Source of the DNA: Psychrobacter piscatorii
GTDB lineage: Bacteria; Pseudomonadota; Gammaproteobacteria; Pseudomonadales; Moraxellaceae
Direction: 5' to 3'
Assembly (NCBI RefSeq): GCF_001444505.1
Contig: NZ_LNDJ01000048.1
Span: 1-55,721 of the forward strand
DNA: 55,721 nucleotides
Positions 46,283-55,273 of this stretch are shown piece after piece; positions within the stretch are counted from its first letter, which is position 1, and every line of letters begins with the position of its first letter. Both the position numbers and the translations under genes were made by a program. Under the pieces are notes generated by a model that had not been told where the DNA came from, did no database searches, and saw nothing but the letters and a program-made list of their open reading frames with translations.

Positions 46283-47119
46283 ATGAGTGACAATATCAAT
46301 CAGCCAGCTAATCAGAAAAACAACCAAAAAAACGTTCAAAGTCTTACTCAACCTTTGACTCATGACGATATTCGCAATTTTGTGCCACCTACTCATTGTC
46401 TAGATGGAAAAACTATCTTAGTGACAGGTGCAGGGGATGGTATCGGCCGTGTTGCGGCACTGACTTATGCTCGTTATGGTGCTACGGTGTTGCTCTTGGG
46501 TCGTACCAGCAGTAAGCTTGAGTATGTCTATGACGAGATTGAGAGCCTTGGCGGTAAACAGCCTGCTATGTTGCCGATGAATCTAGAAGGGGCAACCTAT
46601 GCTGAAATGCAGCAGCTAGAAGGATTGATTGATAAAGAAGTTGGTCAGCTGGATGGTGTTTTGCATAATGCTGGTGTGCTTGGACAATTGACGCCACTTG
46701 AGATGTATGACGTTGATACATTCGCTCAAGTCATGAAGGTTAACTTTACAGCGACCTTTATGCTCACCCAAGCATTGCTACCACTGCTAAAAGATGCCGA
46801 TCATGGCTCTATCGTCTTTACGTCTAGCACTGTAGGTACGCATCCTCGTGCGTTTTGGGGCGCTTATGCGCTCTCTAAGCAAGCGGTTGAAGGTATGAGT
46901 GATATCTTCACGCAAGAAACTCAAAACACTACCAACCTGCGCTTTAACTGTGTCAATCCGGGTGCTACTCGCACCAATATGCGCGCTCATGCTTATCCAG
47001 GGGAGAACCCTATGAGCTTAAAAACACCTGAAGATATTATGGCAGGCTACGTCTGTTTGATGAGTGATGCGAGTATTGGCGTGCGCGGGCAAGTTGTTGA
47101 GTTGCAGCCAAAAGATTAA
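46283..47119 (+). CDS. yciK: YciK-like short-chain dehydrogenase/reductase
   Basis: NAD(P)-dependent oxidoreductase of 278 residues. Cofactor motif VTGAGDGIGR at about 51-60, the NAG motif in LHNAGVLG, catalytic Ser in FTSSTVG, and YALSK with the Tyr and Lys. LDGKTILVTGAGDGIGRVAA and PRAFWGAYALSKQAVEG match the YciK group. The substrate is unknown. The N-terminal 35 residues are Asn/Gln-rich and extra. ATG 46283 is used; a GTG at 46271 in frame is also possible because neither has a clear ribosome site. Confidence 0.88.
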   Translation: MSDNINQPANQKNNQKNVQSLTQPLTHDDIRNFVPPTHCLDGKTILVTGAGDGIGRVAALTYARYGATVLLLGRTSSKLEYVYDEIESLGGKQPAMLPMNLEGATYAEMQQLEGLIDKEVGQLDGVLHNAGVLGQLTPLEMYDVDTFAQVMKVNFTATFMLTQALLPLLKDADHGSIVFTSSTVGTHPRAFWGAYALSKQAVEGMSDIFTQETQNTTNLRFNCVNPGATRTNMRAHAYPGENPMSLKTPEDIMAGYVCLMSDASIGVRGQVVELQPKD

Positions 47120-47165
47120 CAGTGATATTTTTGCTTTATGTGGTCATGTTCTATTTATGATATTG

Positions 47166-47192
47166 CGACGATTATTAGGTTGTAATCAGTCG
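47166..47192 (+). repeat. Hairpin in the SDR-zinc-finger gene spacer
   Basis: CGACGATTA and TAATCAGTCG pair with a single bulged base and an 8-nt loop, about 80 nt before the DksA-like gene. Confidence 0.45.
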
Positions 47193-47269
47193 TACCTAGC
47201 CCCATATATTTGTTATTAAAGAACTTATATACAAAATAATGACTAATAAAAAACAAATAGGATAAAATT

Positions 47270-47536
47270 ATGGCAGGTGGCTGGTCAAGAGATGGTGCTG
47301 AGCATGAGCAAATGGATGCAACGGTCAATGATGCGTTAGAGCGCGCAAGACGCTCATTGCCAACAGGTGTGAGTGCAGAATTTTGTGACGAATGCGGTAA
47401 TTCTATTCCGGAGGCGCGGCGACTAGCGGTGCCTGGTATCCAGCATTGCGTCAGTTGCCAAACAGCGCTTGAGCAAGAGGCAAAGGCGGTGGAGCTATTT
47501 AATCGTCGCGGCAGTAAAGACAGCCAATTGCGCTAA
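47270..47536 (+). CDS. TraR/DksA-family C4 zinc-finger protein
   Basis: An 88-residue protein with a short N-terminal coiled part and a C4 zinc finger: C39 and C42 in FCDECGNSIPEARR, C60 and C63 in GIQHCVSCQTALE. This is the YbiI-type short member of the DksA family, lacking most of the coiled-coil finger tip by which DksA enters the RNA polymerase secondary channel. A role in transcription is inferred from the family only. AGGATAAAATT precedes the start. Confidence 0.9.
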   Translation: MAGGWSRDGAEHEQMDATVNDALERARRSLPTGVSAEFCDECGNSIPEARRLAVPGIQHCVSCQTALEQEAKAVELFNRRGSKDSQLR

Positions 47537-47551
47537 AAGGAAGAAGAAAGC

Positions 47552-47597
47552 AAAAGGGCGGGCATTGCTAGATAACATAGCAATGCCCGCCTTTTTT
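47552..47597. terminator. Bidirectional terminator between the zinc-finger gene and the CobW gene
   Basis: GGCGGGCATTGCTA (47557-47570) and TAGCAATGCCCGCC (47578-47591) are exact complements with a 7-nt loop, A-rich and T-rich flanks. Confidence 0.95.
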
Positions 47598-47607
47598 CTG
47601 TCTGTTG

Positions 47608-48822
47608 CTATATAACCATTGCCATCAGTTCGCGATCGCAATCCTCCCAATTTATAGAAGCTGCTGACGCTTTGGCATCATGCTCAGTTTCTGTTTTTTC
47701 TGTAGCTGTATCTACAGCATTGCCTAGTTGCAAAATAATTTCCAATCGACTATCAGTATGTGGATCGATTGTTTTGGTGGATAGACTACCAGGGTTAAAA
47801 TTGATCTGCAGCCAGCCATCAGAAGTATGAACCACGCCTTTGATGCGTTGCCAATTTGGCAGTGCTAACAACCAATTCTGTAAATCGTCAGCGTTTAGTA
47901 TGTAGTGTGCAGGTAATCGCCATCCAGCCAACTGAAAATCCTGCTGCTCTTCATGATAGCGATAGGGCAGATCACTATTAGCACTAGCCTGAGCTTCTGT
48001 CTCATCGGTAGATGAACTCGATGATGGTACAGTTGCTAAAGAATGGGCTTGAGATTGCAAGCCGATCATCGGTTTGTGAAGATGAGCGATACTGACTTTT
48101 CGTTGATTTGCAATGATATGGCTGGGCTTGTCGAGTTGGTAGTTTAGACCTGCTATGTATTCCTTGGTTAATGGGGTGTTTGATGCGTCTGTTGTCTCAG
48201 TTGTTAGTTCGGATACTGCCCAAATGATTTTTGCATGTGAGTTTAGCGTGGCTATCCACTCTATCAAGGTGTGTTTTTCGCTACTACTTAGTTGATCATA
48301 GCGATTGACGATCAGCACATCGGCATCACGAACATGCGCTTGAAAACCCTCATGGTCACGATACTTAATCTGTTGCCACTGCTCGCCACTCAGTACAGTT
48401 ATCACCGCATTCATCTGTAGTGCGGTTTGCCAATGCGGCGCACTGAGCTGTAATATCAGCTCGCGTGGATGTGCCAATCCTGTGGGTTCAATAAGCAGTC
48501 TTCGCGGGTGATGGTCATTAAGCAGACGACTGATCGCAATTTGTAAGGGCAGTTGACTGGTACAGCAAATACAGCCGCCACTGACTTCACGCATGGCGAT
48601 ATTCTGTTGCTCAAGATCGTTATCTTGAGAGCTTGCCAATAGTGCACCATCAATCCCGATACGGCCAAACTCATTGATTAATAGAGCCCAGCGCTCGTCA
48701 TTAGGTTTTGTGGCAAGTAGCTGATTGATGACGGTGGTTTTGCCAGCACCTAAAAACCCTGTCACTAACGTGCAGGGTATGTTTTGAAAAATAATAGGGT
48801 TTTTCACAGGTATGCTCATCAT
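47608..48822 (-). CDS. CobW/YjiA-family GTPase, putative metal chaperone
   Basis: G3E-type GTPase of 404 residues. Walker A is GFLGAGKT (22-29). The metal-binding CxCC motif is C84-I-C86-C87 in GGCICC, typical of zinc (ZNG1/ZigA-like) and other metal chaperones. EPTGLAHP and VNRYDQL (in place of NKxD) are the switch II and base-specificity regions. The C-terminal CobW_C domain is interrupted by a Ser/Glu-rich loop at about 262-280. The metal is not determined. No Zur box was identified. A second Met codon (48819) may be the real start. Confidence 0.88.
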   Translation of the reverse strand: MMSIPVKNPIIFQNIPCTLVTGFLGAGKTTVINQLLATKPNDERWALLINEFGRIGIDGALLASSQDNDLEQQNIAMREVSGGCICCTSQLPLQIAISRLLNDHHPRRLLIEPTGLAHPRELILQLSAPHWQTALQMNAVITVLSGEQWQQIKYRDHEGFQAHVRDADVLIVNRYDQLSSSEKHTLIEWIATLNSHAKIIWAVSELTTETTDASNTPLTKEYIAGLNYQLDKPSHIIANQRKVSIAHLHKPMIGLQSQAHSLATVPSSSSSTDETEAQASANSDLPYRYHEEQQDFQLAGWRLPAHYILNADDLQNWLLALPNWQRIKGVVHTSDGWLQINFNPGSLSTKTIDPHTDSRLEIILQLGNAVDTATEKTETEHDAKASAASINWEDCDRELMAMVI

Positions 48823-48886
48823 ATCGGCACGTATTTATGAATAACCAAACACGGCCTATATTAAAAGAAATGTCATCAGTCAAAGG

Positions 48887-49645
48887 TTATTCACTCTTGA
48901 CGGTTTCTACCTCAGCTTCATCAGGAACGAACACATAACCCACACCCCAAACCGTTTGAATGTAACGGGCCTGTGATGGATTGTCTTCAATCAAGCGACG
49001 CAAGCGTGATACTTGCACATCAATAGAGCGTTCCATCGCACCCCACTCACGACCACGAGCAAGGTTCATCAACTTGTCACGGGTCAACGGCTCACGTGGA
49101 TGCTGAACTAAAGCCTTTAACACCGAAAACTCACCTGTCGTCAAAGTGACGACATTCCCATCACGTTTGAGCGTGCGAGTCGATAGATCTAGTGTCCATG
49201 GACCAAATTCAACCACTTCTAATTGGTGACTTGGTGCCCCTGGAAGCTCACGGTTTTGACGACGCAACACGGCTTTGATACGCGCCAATAGCTCTTTTGG
49301 GTTAAACGGCTTAGGCAGGTAATCATCTGCACCCGCTTCCAAACCTGCGATACGGTCAGCATCGCCACCTTTGGCGGTCAACATAATGATTGGAATGTCC
49401 GCATTGTCTTCACGTAGGCGCTTACAGATGCTGATACCGTCTTCGCCCGGTAGCATCAAATCTAACACAACCAAAGAGAAGAGCTCACGTTGCATGAGTT
49501 TGTCCATCTGACTACCATCATGGGCAGTACGAACGACGAAACCATCGTCTTCTAGGAAGCGCTGTAGCAAAGAGCGCAGGCGAGCGTCATCATCGACAAC
49601 TAAAATACGCTGAGTCAAAGTATCGGGGCTGTTGTTATCAGTCAT
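48887..49645 (-). CDS. ompR: OmpR-family response regulator
   Basis: DNA-binding regulator of 252 residues with an N-terminal receiver domain (acidic D18-D20, phosphoacceptor D62, T90, K112) and a C-terminal winged helix (about 150-240) ending with DVQVSRLRRLIEDNPSQARYIQTVWGVGYVF. Full-length similarity to E. coli OmpR is evident (GLEAGADDYLPKPFNPKELLARIKAVLRRQ). The usual partner envZ is absent: the next gene on this strand encodes the CobW GTPase 64 bp on. It should act on outer-membrane and osmotic-response genes, with a kinase encoded elsewhere. Confidence 0.92.
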   Translation of the reverse strand: MTDNNSPDTLTQRILVVDDDARLRSLLQRFLEDDGFVVRTAHDGSQMDKLMQRELFSLVVLDLMLPGEDGISICKRLREDNADIPIIMLTAKGGDADRIAGLEAGADDYLPKPFNPKELLARIKAVLRRQNRELPGAPSHQLEVVEFGPWTLDLSTRTLKRDGNVVTLTTGEFSVLKALVQHPREPLTRDKLMNLARGREWGAMERSIDVQVSRLRRLIEDNPSQARYIQTVWGVGYVFVPDEAEVETVKSE

Positions 49646-50021
49646 ACAGGCATCCTCTTATAAAAATTATTGTTAGCAGAAATGACGAGTAAAAAGCGAT
49701 GAATAAAGCACTGCCATTAATTGTCGTTATTTAATGATGGATCAAAACAAGCACGTCATAAAATCAAAAACTATTGTTCAATATATCAGCACATCTCAAT
49801 ATTTGTGCTATGGATACTTTAGTGTATAAGATTGCACTGCGAATTGCATCACTCATAAGAATAAATGCTGTATGCGTTTGTTTAACAAGGCTACAGAACG
49901 TTTGATATAAAACGTTTTATGCCGCAAAACAGGCGATAATTAACGAAAAGATAAAAAGGATTTTTATTCATGCAGCTTTTGCTATAATGCAAAACTACAT
50001 TTCTCAACGATTGATACGTAT
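49646..50021. other. Divergent spacer between ompR and tex
   Basis: 376 bp with no gene. It contains a 7-bp palindromic hairpin, AACGTTT (49897-49903) with AAACGTT (49910-49916), and the putative tex -10 element. Confidence 0.45.
49983..49988 (+). promoter_or_regulatory. Candidate -10 element of tex
   Basis: TATAAT, 33 bp before the tex start, so the leader would be short (about 27 nt). The -35 region is weak (TTTTTA, 16 bp away). Confidence 0.45.
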
Positions 50022-52565
50022 ATGAGTAGCACTGATACCTTAACGTCATCTCAAACCTCGACAAATGCACAGGTTTTGGATGCAACCACACACGCGAATA
50101 TTCACGACAAGCTTGCTCGCGCGCTTGGCATTAAGACTGCTCAAGTCAATGCGTTTGTGAAGCTTTATGATGAAGGCGCAACGGTTCCTTTCATTGCGCG
50201 TTACCGCAAAGAAAAGACGCAGAACCTTGATGACGCGCAGCTGCGTGCTCTCGAGAAGTCTCTGAATTATGAGCGTGACATGGCCACCCGTCGCCTCAAA
50301 ATCACTGAGTTACTGAGCACACAGGGCAATCTGACCGATGAGCTACAGACGCGTATCGATAACGCGACGTCTAAGCTTGAGCTTGAAGACATCTATCTGC
50401 CATATCGTCCGCGTCGTCGTTCACCGGCTGCCAAAGCACGTGCCGCTGGACTCGATGCTGCTGCGCAAGCTGTCTTGACGCAAGAGATCACCCCGACAGA
50501 GGCGCTGGCTGATTATCAAGTTCAGTCAAGTATCACTGATGATAGTGGTAATGAGATCGACGTTGACTTTAGCGATATCGACAAGCAGCTTGCTGGTGTG
50601 CAAGCCATTATCGTTGATGAGTGGACGCAAGCATTGGGGTTGTTGGATAACTTACGCAATGGTTTTGCCAAAACTGCCAGTATCGTATCGAGCGTTGCGA
50701 GCGAAGAAAAGCGTGAAGTTGGCGAAAAGTTCAAAGACTACTTTGAGCATAGCGAAAGCCTGGCTCGACTGCCAAACCATCGCCTATTAGCGATGTTACG
50801 CGGTCGTCAAGAAAACGTCTTGGGTCTAAAAATCGAAGGCGAAGACGCACCGTTTATCGAAAAAATTATCAATCATTTCGATGTCGATGCCAAAGCGCCA
50901 GCAGCACGCCGTGAGTTTTTGATAGAGGCGGCCAGTAGTTTGTGGAAAGACAAATGGCGTCCACATATCGAGCACCGCTTACTGACCGAAAAGCGCCTAG
51001 CTGCAGAAGCAGATGCGATTGATGTGTTCGCTAGTAACTTACAGCATTTATTGATGGCTGCACCAGCAGGCCCTAAAGTGATCTTAGGTGTCGATCCTGG
51101 TATCCGTCATGGCGTAAAAATGGCTATTGTGGATGCGCAAGGTCATGTCATGTTAGATAGCGAAGAAAAACCTGTCATCGCAACCGTTTATCCGTTTGCC
51201 CCTGACAACAAAATGGATGAAGCCAAAAAAGTCATTGATGAGCTATTAAGCACTTATAACGTTGATTTGGTCGCGATCGGTAATGGTACGGCAAGTCGTG
51301 AAACCGATGCGATGATTAAAGAGATTTTGGCCGCGAACGCTGCACTTAAAGCCAAAGCTGTCATCGTCAATGAATCAGGCGCTTCCGTCTATTCGGCGAG
51401 CGAGCTTGCTAGTGATGAGCTTGCCAATTTAGATGTGTCGGTGCGCGGTGCGGTGTCTATCGCACGCCGCTTGCAGGATCCATTGTCAGAGCTTGTCAAA
51501 GTCGATCCAAAAGCCATCGGTGTAGGTCAGTATCAGCATGATGTGAACCAAAACCAGCTCGCAGATAGTCTTGATAAAGTCACTCAAGATAGCGTGAATG
51601 CGGTTGGTGTTGATGTAAATACAGCGAGTCCTGCTATTTTGGCACATATTGCGGGTCTGAACCGTAATGTGGCGCAGCAAATCGTGACTTATCGCCGTGA
51701 GCATGGGGCATTTGATAGCCGTGAAGCACTCAAAAATGTCCCACGTCTAGGCGTTAAGACGTTTGAGCAAGCAGCAGGTTTCTTACGTATTCATAATGGT
51801 AGCAATCCACTAGATGCGACAGGCGTGCATCCAGAGAGCTATGCGTTGGTCGACAGCCTGTTAGTACAAGCCGACAAACCGCTGTCAGAAGTCATCGGTA
51901 ACGATGGTGTACTGAATGCTATCGATACGACTGCGCTGCCTGCTAACGATGATAATATCAGCGTAAAAGCGATTATCGAAGAGCTTGCTAAACCTGCACG
52001 CGATCCACGTCCTGAGTTTAAAACGGCTAACTTCCGTGATGATGTCAATAGTATCAAAGATTTGAGCGAAGGTATGCAGCTTGAAGGCGTGGTCACAAAC
52101 GTAACGGCCTTTGGCTGTTTCGTTGATGTCGGTGTACATCAGGATGGTTTGGTCCATATATCTCAGATGGCCAATGACTTTGTCGCAGATCCCATGAACC
52201 GCGTCAAACCTGGTGATATCGTATCGGTTCGTGTTATTTCTATCGATGAAAAACGTGGTCGTATCGGATTCAGTATGAAGCCTGAGTCTGAAAAACCTGT
52301 CCGTACGGCTGCTAAGTCTACTGCAACCAGTACAGATGGTGAAAAAGTGAGCCGTCCACGCAGTAATCAAGCGAATAGTGACCGTCCAAATAATAGTCGT
52401 TCTGCTGCTGATAAGCGTTCGTCTAAGCCACGTGGTAAACGTCAGGATAATACGAATAGTAACCGTAGCAAACCGATCAAAAACGATAAAGCGGAAGCAC
52501 CTAGTAAAATGGGTACACTTGGCGCCTTGTTACAAGAAGCTGGCGTGACTAAAACTAAGAAATAG
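50022..52565 (+). CDS. tex: Transcription accessory protein Tex (RNA-binding)
   Basis: Cytosolic nucleic-acid-binding protein related to eukaryotic Spt6. Domains in order: Tex N-terminal helical part (about 25-220; FIARYRKEKTQNLDD and ELEDIYLPYRPRRR), YqgF-like fold (about 350-480; VILGVDPGIRHGVKMAIVD), helix-hairpin-helix repeats (about 525-600; VDVNTASPAILAHIAGL), and an S1 RNA-binding domain (about 683-755; EGVVTNVTAFGCFVDVGVHQ). A basic, Asn/Ser/Lys-rich tail follows and ends with the conserved MGTLGALLQ. At 847 residues it is longer than E. coli YhgF (773), mostly through this tail. Confidence 0.97.
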   Translation: MSSTDTLTSSQTSTNAQVLDATTHANIHDKLARALGIKTAQVNAFVKLYDEGATVPFIARYRKEKTQNLDDAQLRALEKSLNYERDMATRRLKITELLSTQGNLTDELQTRIDNATSKLELEDIYLPYRPRRRSPAAKARAAGLDAAAQAVLTQEITPTEALADYQVQSSITDDSGNEIDVDFSDIDKQLAGVQAIIVDEWTQALGLLDNLRNGFAKTASIVSSVASEEKREVGEKFKDYFEHSESLARLPNHRLLAMLRGRQENVLGLKIEGEDAPFIEKIINHFDVDAKAPAARREFLIEAASSLWKDKWRPHIEHRLLTEKRLAAEADAIDVFASNLQHLLMAAPAGPKVILGVDPGIRHGVKMAIVDAQGHVMLDSEEKPVIATVYPFAPDNKMDEAKKVIDELLSTYNVDLVAIGNGTASRETDAMIKEILAANAALKAKAVIVNESGASVYSASELASDELANLDVSVRGAVSIARRLQDPLSELVKVDPKAIGVGQYQHDVNQNQLADSLDKVTQDSVNAVGVDVNTASPAILAHIAGLNRNVAQQIVTYRREHGAFDSREALKNVPRLGVKTFEQAAGFLRIHNGSNPLDATGVHPESYALVDSLLVQADKPLSEVIGNDGVLNAIDTTALPANDDNISVKAIIEELAKPARDPRPEFKTANFRDDVNSIKDLSEGMQLEGVVTNVTAFGCFVDVGVHQDGLVHISQMANDFVADPMNRVKPGDIVSVRVISIDEKRGRIGFSMKPESEKPVRTAAKSTATSTDGEKVSRPRSNQANSDRPNNSRSAADKRSSKPRGKRQDNTNSNRSKPIKNDKAEAPSKMGTLGALLQEAGVTKTKK

Positions 52566-52589
52566 CCAAAATTTATAGCCGTGTGCAAC

Positions 52590-52620
52590 AAAAAAGGCAG
52601 CCAATTGGCTGCCTTTTTTG
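52590..52620. terminator. Bidirectional terminator after tex
   Basis: AAAAAAGGCAGCCAA followed directly by TTGGCTGCCTTTTTT makes a perfect 30-bp palindrome, with A and T tracts on both sides, between tex and the convergent small gene. Confidence 0.95.
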
Positions 52621-52679
52621 TGTCACTTATTGATAGTAGTAAACTATTAATCATACTATTCAATCAAGCACTGTCATTA

Positions 52680-53210
52680 TTAACGAATGGTGAAACGACG
52701 GTTTTCGTTAAATTCCACTTGACCAGGCTGAGTCGCTAAAAGCTCACCACGACGGTCTTTTTTCTTTTCTTGTAAGGTAATCTCGACTGGCTTTTCGCGC
52801 ATGTCAGCAGGTGTTGCTTGGCTGCTTTGAACGTCATTTGTCATCTGAGTAGGGCGTTCAGCGGTAGCACGGGCCTGAGCCAATTCAGCTCTGGCTTGAG
52901 CAACTTCAGCTTTAACTTGATCTTCAGACATTTTTTCGTCCGCTGTAACGGTCATATCTTCGTCCATGTCACCTTCTTCAGATTCCATATCGTCATTTAT
53001 CGCGTCCATGTTGTTGTTATCAACAGCACCCGGTTGAGTAGCGACAAGCTCGCCATCAGGGCCTTCTATTTCGGCTTGCAAAGTATTATCGACAGGAGTG
53101 GTACGCATATCTGCTAGCATAATGTCACTGGTATTGACAGGTGCAGCTATTGCTGCCGCTGGCAAAACAAGGGTCGCTCCTAAGACTAACGATAAAATAT
53201 TTTTTCTCAT
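52680..53210 (-). CDS. Secreted protein with a duplicated 31-residue motif, function unknown
   Basis: A 176-residue protein with a signal peptide (cleavage likely after AIA or AIAA, near residue 23). A motif of 31 residues occurs twice, at 33-63 and 135-165, without gaps: ADMRxxPVxxTLQ, seven variable residues, then GELxATQPGxV. Between the copies lies an acidic, Met- and Asp-rich part (64-92) and a short Ala-rich helix (about 95-117, AQARAELAQARA). There is no Cys and no lipobox. I recognise no family. It is transcribed alone, converging on tex. Confidence 0.8.
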   Translation of the reverse strand: MRKNILSLVLGATLVLPAAAIAAPVNTSDIMLADMRTTPVDNTLQAEIEGPDGELVATQPGAVDNNNMDAINDDMESEEGDMDEDMTVTADEKMSEDQVKAEVAQARAELAQARATAERPTQMTNDVQSSQATPADMREKPVEITLQEKKKDRRGELLATQPGQVEFNENRRFTIR

Positions 53211-53850
53211 TAAAAAACTCCAAATTCAATAAATGAACAATGATTAAAAACAGCTGCCATATCTATATATAATTATGTCTAAAATGCAGATAATTGAGGA
53301 CAGCCAGATTTTGGTTTGACCTTACTATAATTTGTAAAAACAAAGTACCAGTTATATAACAGACATTTCAGTAGTAAACTCATTAAGGTTCTAACAGCTT
53401 GGTATATTGTTGTGACGTTATGAAACTATTAAACCCACATCTCATTTAAGAAATGAAGTAAGCATTTGGATCTATTTTATTCAACAATGATATATTTACC
53501 AGTATTTGTATCGATAACAGGCTGCTAAAAACCTTTATCTGGCACACGAACTACTGGAAAATTTTGACTAATATCAATTCGATCAATAACATTGTTTTAG
53601 AGAAATATTTTTACTAGAGGATGTTTTTTGAAGTGAACTTTGATTAAAATTTTTAAATGAATATTCTCTATAATAACCAAACCATAACGTATTTTATCCT
53701 AGCGTATTGAGGAGAATATGGCTGTGACATTAGACTAAAAATCTGTAGCATAATGTACTAAAAAATCGAAAAGCCGCAACATTGATTACCAAAAAAGTAC
53801 GCTATTAGTATTCGCTAATATGATAGCTGAGCGCTATAAAATTTGCGTAT
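53211..53850. other. AT-rich spacer upstream of the secreted protein gene
   Basis: About 640 bp without a credible gene. It holds a six-codon open frame, MAVTLD, at 53718 behind a good GAGGAG site, which may be a decayed gene start or chance. Confidence 0.4.
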
Positions 53851-53882
53851 TAAAAAACCGCACCTTGTTATCAAGATACGGT
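53851..53882 (-). terminator. Terminator of the saccharopine-dehydrogenase-like gene
   Basis: On the minus strand ACCGTATCTTG, loop ATAA and CAAGGTGCGGT pair over 11 bp with two G-U pairs, followed by six T. The G-U pairs hold on this strand only, as expected for an RNA made from the upstream gene. Confidence 0.85.
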
Positions 53883-53933
53883 CATTAAAATCATCAGCGT
53901 TAATAAATCATTATTTAAATGTTTTACATTCGG

Positions 53934-55220
53934 TTAACCATCGATAACTTCAAAGCTTAGACCTGAATGTTCTTCTAAACGGGCTATGAGCTTATCACCC
54001 ATCGCAGAGGCAGGCGTCCAGAATCCGCCGCCAACGTCTTCTTTACTGATATCTTGTGCCAGACATAATGCTGCCTGCGCGAGCATACGAGAAGTGCTAC
54101 CGTAACCAGGATCTTTATCGCCGGTAACTTTGACCGTGATGGTGTCGTTTTTAGCTGTTTGACCGAAATGGCGAATATCAAAGTAGCCATTTTCCTGCTC
54201 ATCCTTAGAAGGGCCTGTGCCTGCTTTGGGCAATACATGCTTGGACAATAACTCACGGCTTGGTTTAATCATCATGGCAGTGGCAAATCCTAGTAGACCC
54301 GCGCTCATCGCGTAGCTTGATAACTTACCTTTGACACCATCTTTCATCCACATGGCTTCGTCATATTTAAAATCGCGACCGTATTCATAACCAAGTAGCT
54401 GGTTACTGCGATGGACAATACGTGTGTTGATACTCGCCATCACAAAGGGCGCCAACCAACGTTTATGGGTGCTGTCGTATTCTGGTTTGCTGACATTGTC
54501 TTGACGTACATTGGGCACATCTGTGTCATCGTTTAGCAGATAAGGGTTGGCTACTTGCTGACGGCGTGATTTATCTTCACCAACTTCTTCAAATATCGTA
54601 GCCATCGAGGCAATCGTACCACCAGAGATGCCGCCTTTTGCCGCTTTTACGCGCATGTGAATCACGTTACAAGCTTCTCCGAACTTCTCTTCTGCTTTGG
54701 TTTGCGTAAAGTAAACGCCCAAATCTGATGGGATAGAATCAAAGCCGCAAGAGTTGACAATCCGTGCGCCGCTTTGTTTGGCAGTATCTTGATATTTGTC
54801 CATCATGTCTTTGATAAAGATCGCTTCACCAGTAAGGTCGACGTAATCGGTACCATTTTCGGCACAAGATTTAATAAGAGGCTCACCATATTTGAGGTAG
54901 GGGCCGACGGTTGAGATGATGACTTGTGTCTGTTTGGTCATCTCATCAAGGCTGGCAGAGTCTTTACTATTGGCAATGATAATATCTACTTTGCTCTCAA
55001 GTTTCGACTGTAGCTCATTGAGTTTTTCTTCATCACGTCCTGCAATTGCCCAAGTGACCTTAGAGCCATCTTTATTTTTAGCATTGGATAAAAAATTGGT
55101 TAAATAGTGAGCGGTGATTTGTCCGACAAAGCTTGTTGCGCCATATAAGATGACGGCATAAGGGCGGTTGTCGCTAGTATCTTGTTGTGCGGGTTTTGTG
55201 GTATCCGTCTCGGTACTCAT
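53934..55220 (-). CDS. Saccharopine dehydrogenase-like NAD(P)-binding protein
   Basis: A 428-residue protein of the saccharopine-dehydrogenase NADP-binding family, the group that contains mycobacterial trans-acting enoyl reductase-like proteins. The Rossmann loop is VILYGATSFVGQITAHYL near residue 23; later segments are STVGPYLKYGEPLI, GTDYVDLTGEAIF, RIVNSCGFDSIPSDLGVY and GGISGGTIASM. A hydrophobic helix at about 305-325 could touch the membrane. Lysine metabolism should not be assumed: such members usually act on lipids or are uncharacterised. AAGGA lies before the start. The IS630 element ends only about 40 bp upstream and may have removed the native promoter. Confidence 0.88.
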   Translation of the reverse strand: MSTETDTTKPAQQDTSDNRPYAVILYGATSFVGQITAHYLTNFLSNAKNKDGSKVTWAIAGRDEEKLNELQSKLESKVDIIIANSKDSASLDEMTKQTQVIISTVGPYLKYGEPLIKSCAENGTDYVDLTGEAIFIKDMMDKYQDTAKQSGARIVNSCGFDSIPSDLGVYFTQTKAEEKFGEACNVIHMRVKAAKGGISGGTIASMATIFEEVGEDKSRRQQVANPYLLNDDTDVPNVRQDNVSKPEYDSTHKRWLAPFVMASINTRIVHRSNQLLGYEYGRDFKYDEAMWMKDGVKGKLSSYAMSAGLLGFATAMMIKPSRELLSKHVLPKAGTGPSKDEQENGYFDIRHFGQTAKNDTITVKVTGDKDPGYGSTSRMLAQAALCLAQDISKEDVGGGFWTPASAMGDKLIARLEEHSGLSFEVIDG

Positions 55221-55256
55221 AAGTATTGTCCTTAATAGATTGGATGATAATGTGAT

Positions 55257-55273
55257 TTTAAACTATAGTTAAA
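55257..55273. repeat. Palindrome at the presumed end of the IS630-type element
   Basis: TTTAAACTATAGTTAAA is nearly self-complementary around CTATAG and overlaps the transposase stop codon. IS630 elements insert at TA. It may contain the element's tip, but the other end is outside the window. Confidence 0.35.

Noticed and set aside
51885..52370. 161-codon open frame opposite the 3' part of tex
   Set aside because: Antisense to the S1 domain, which is clearly coding on the plus strand; no family resemblance.
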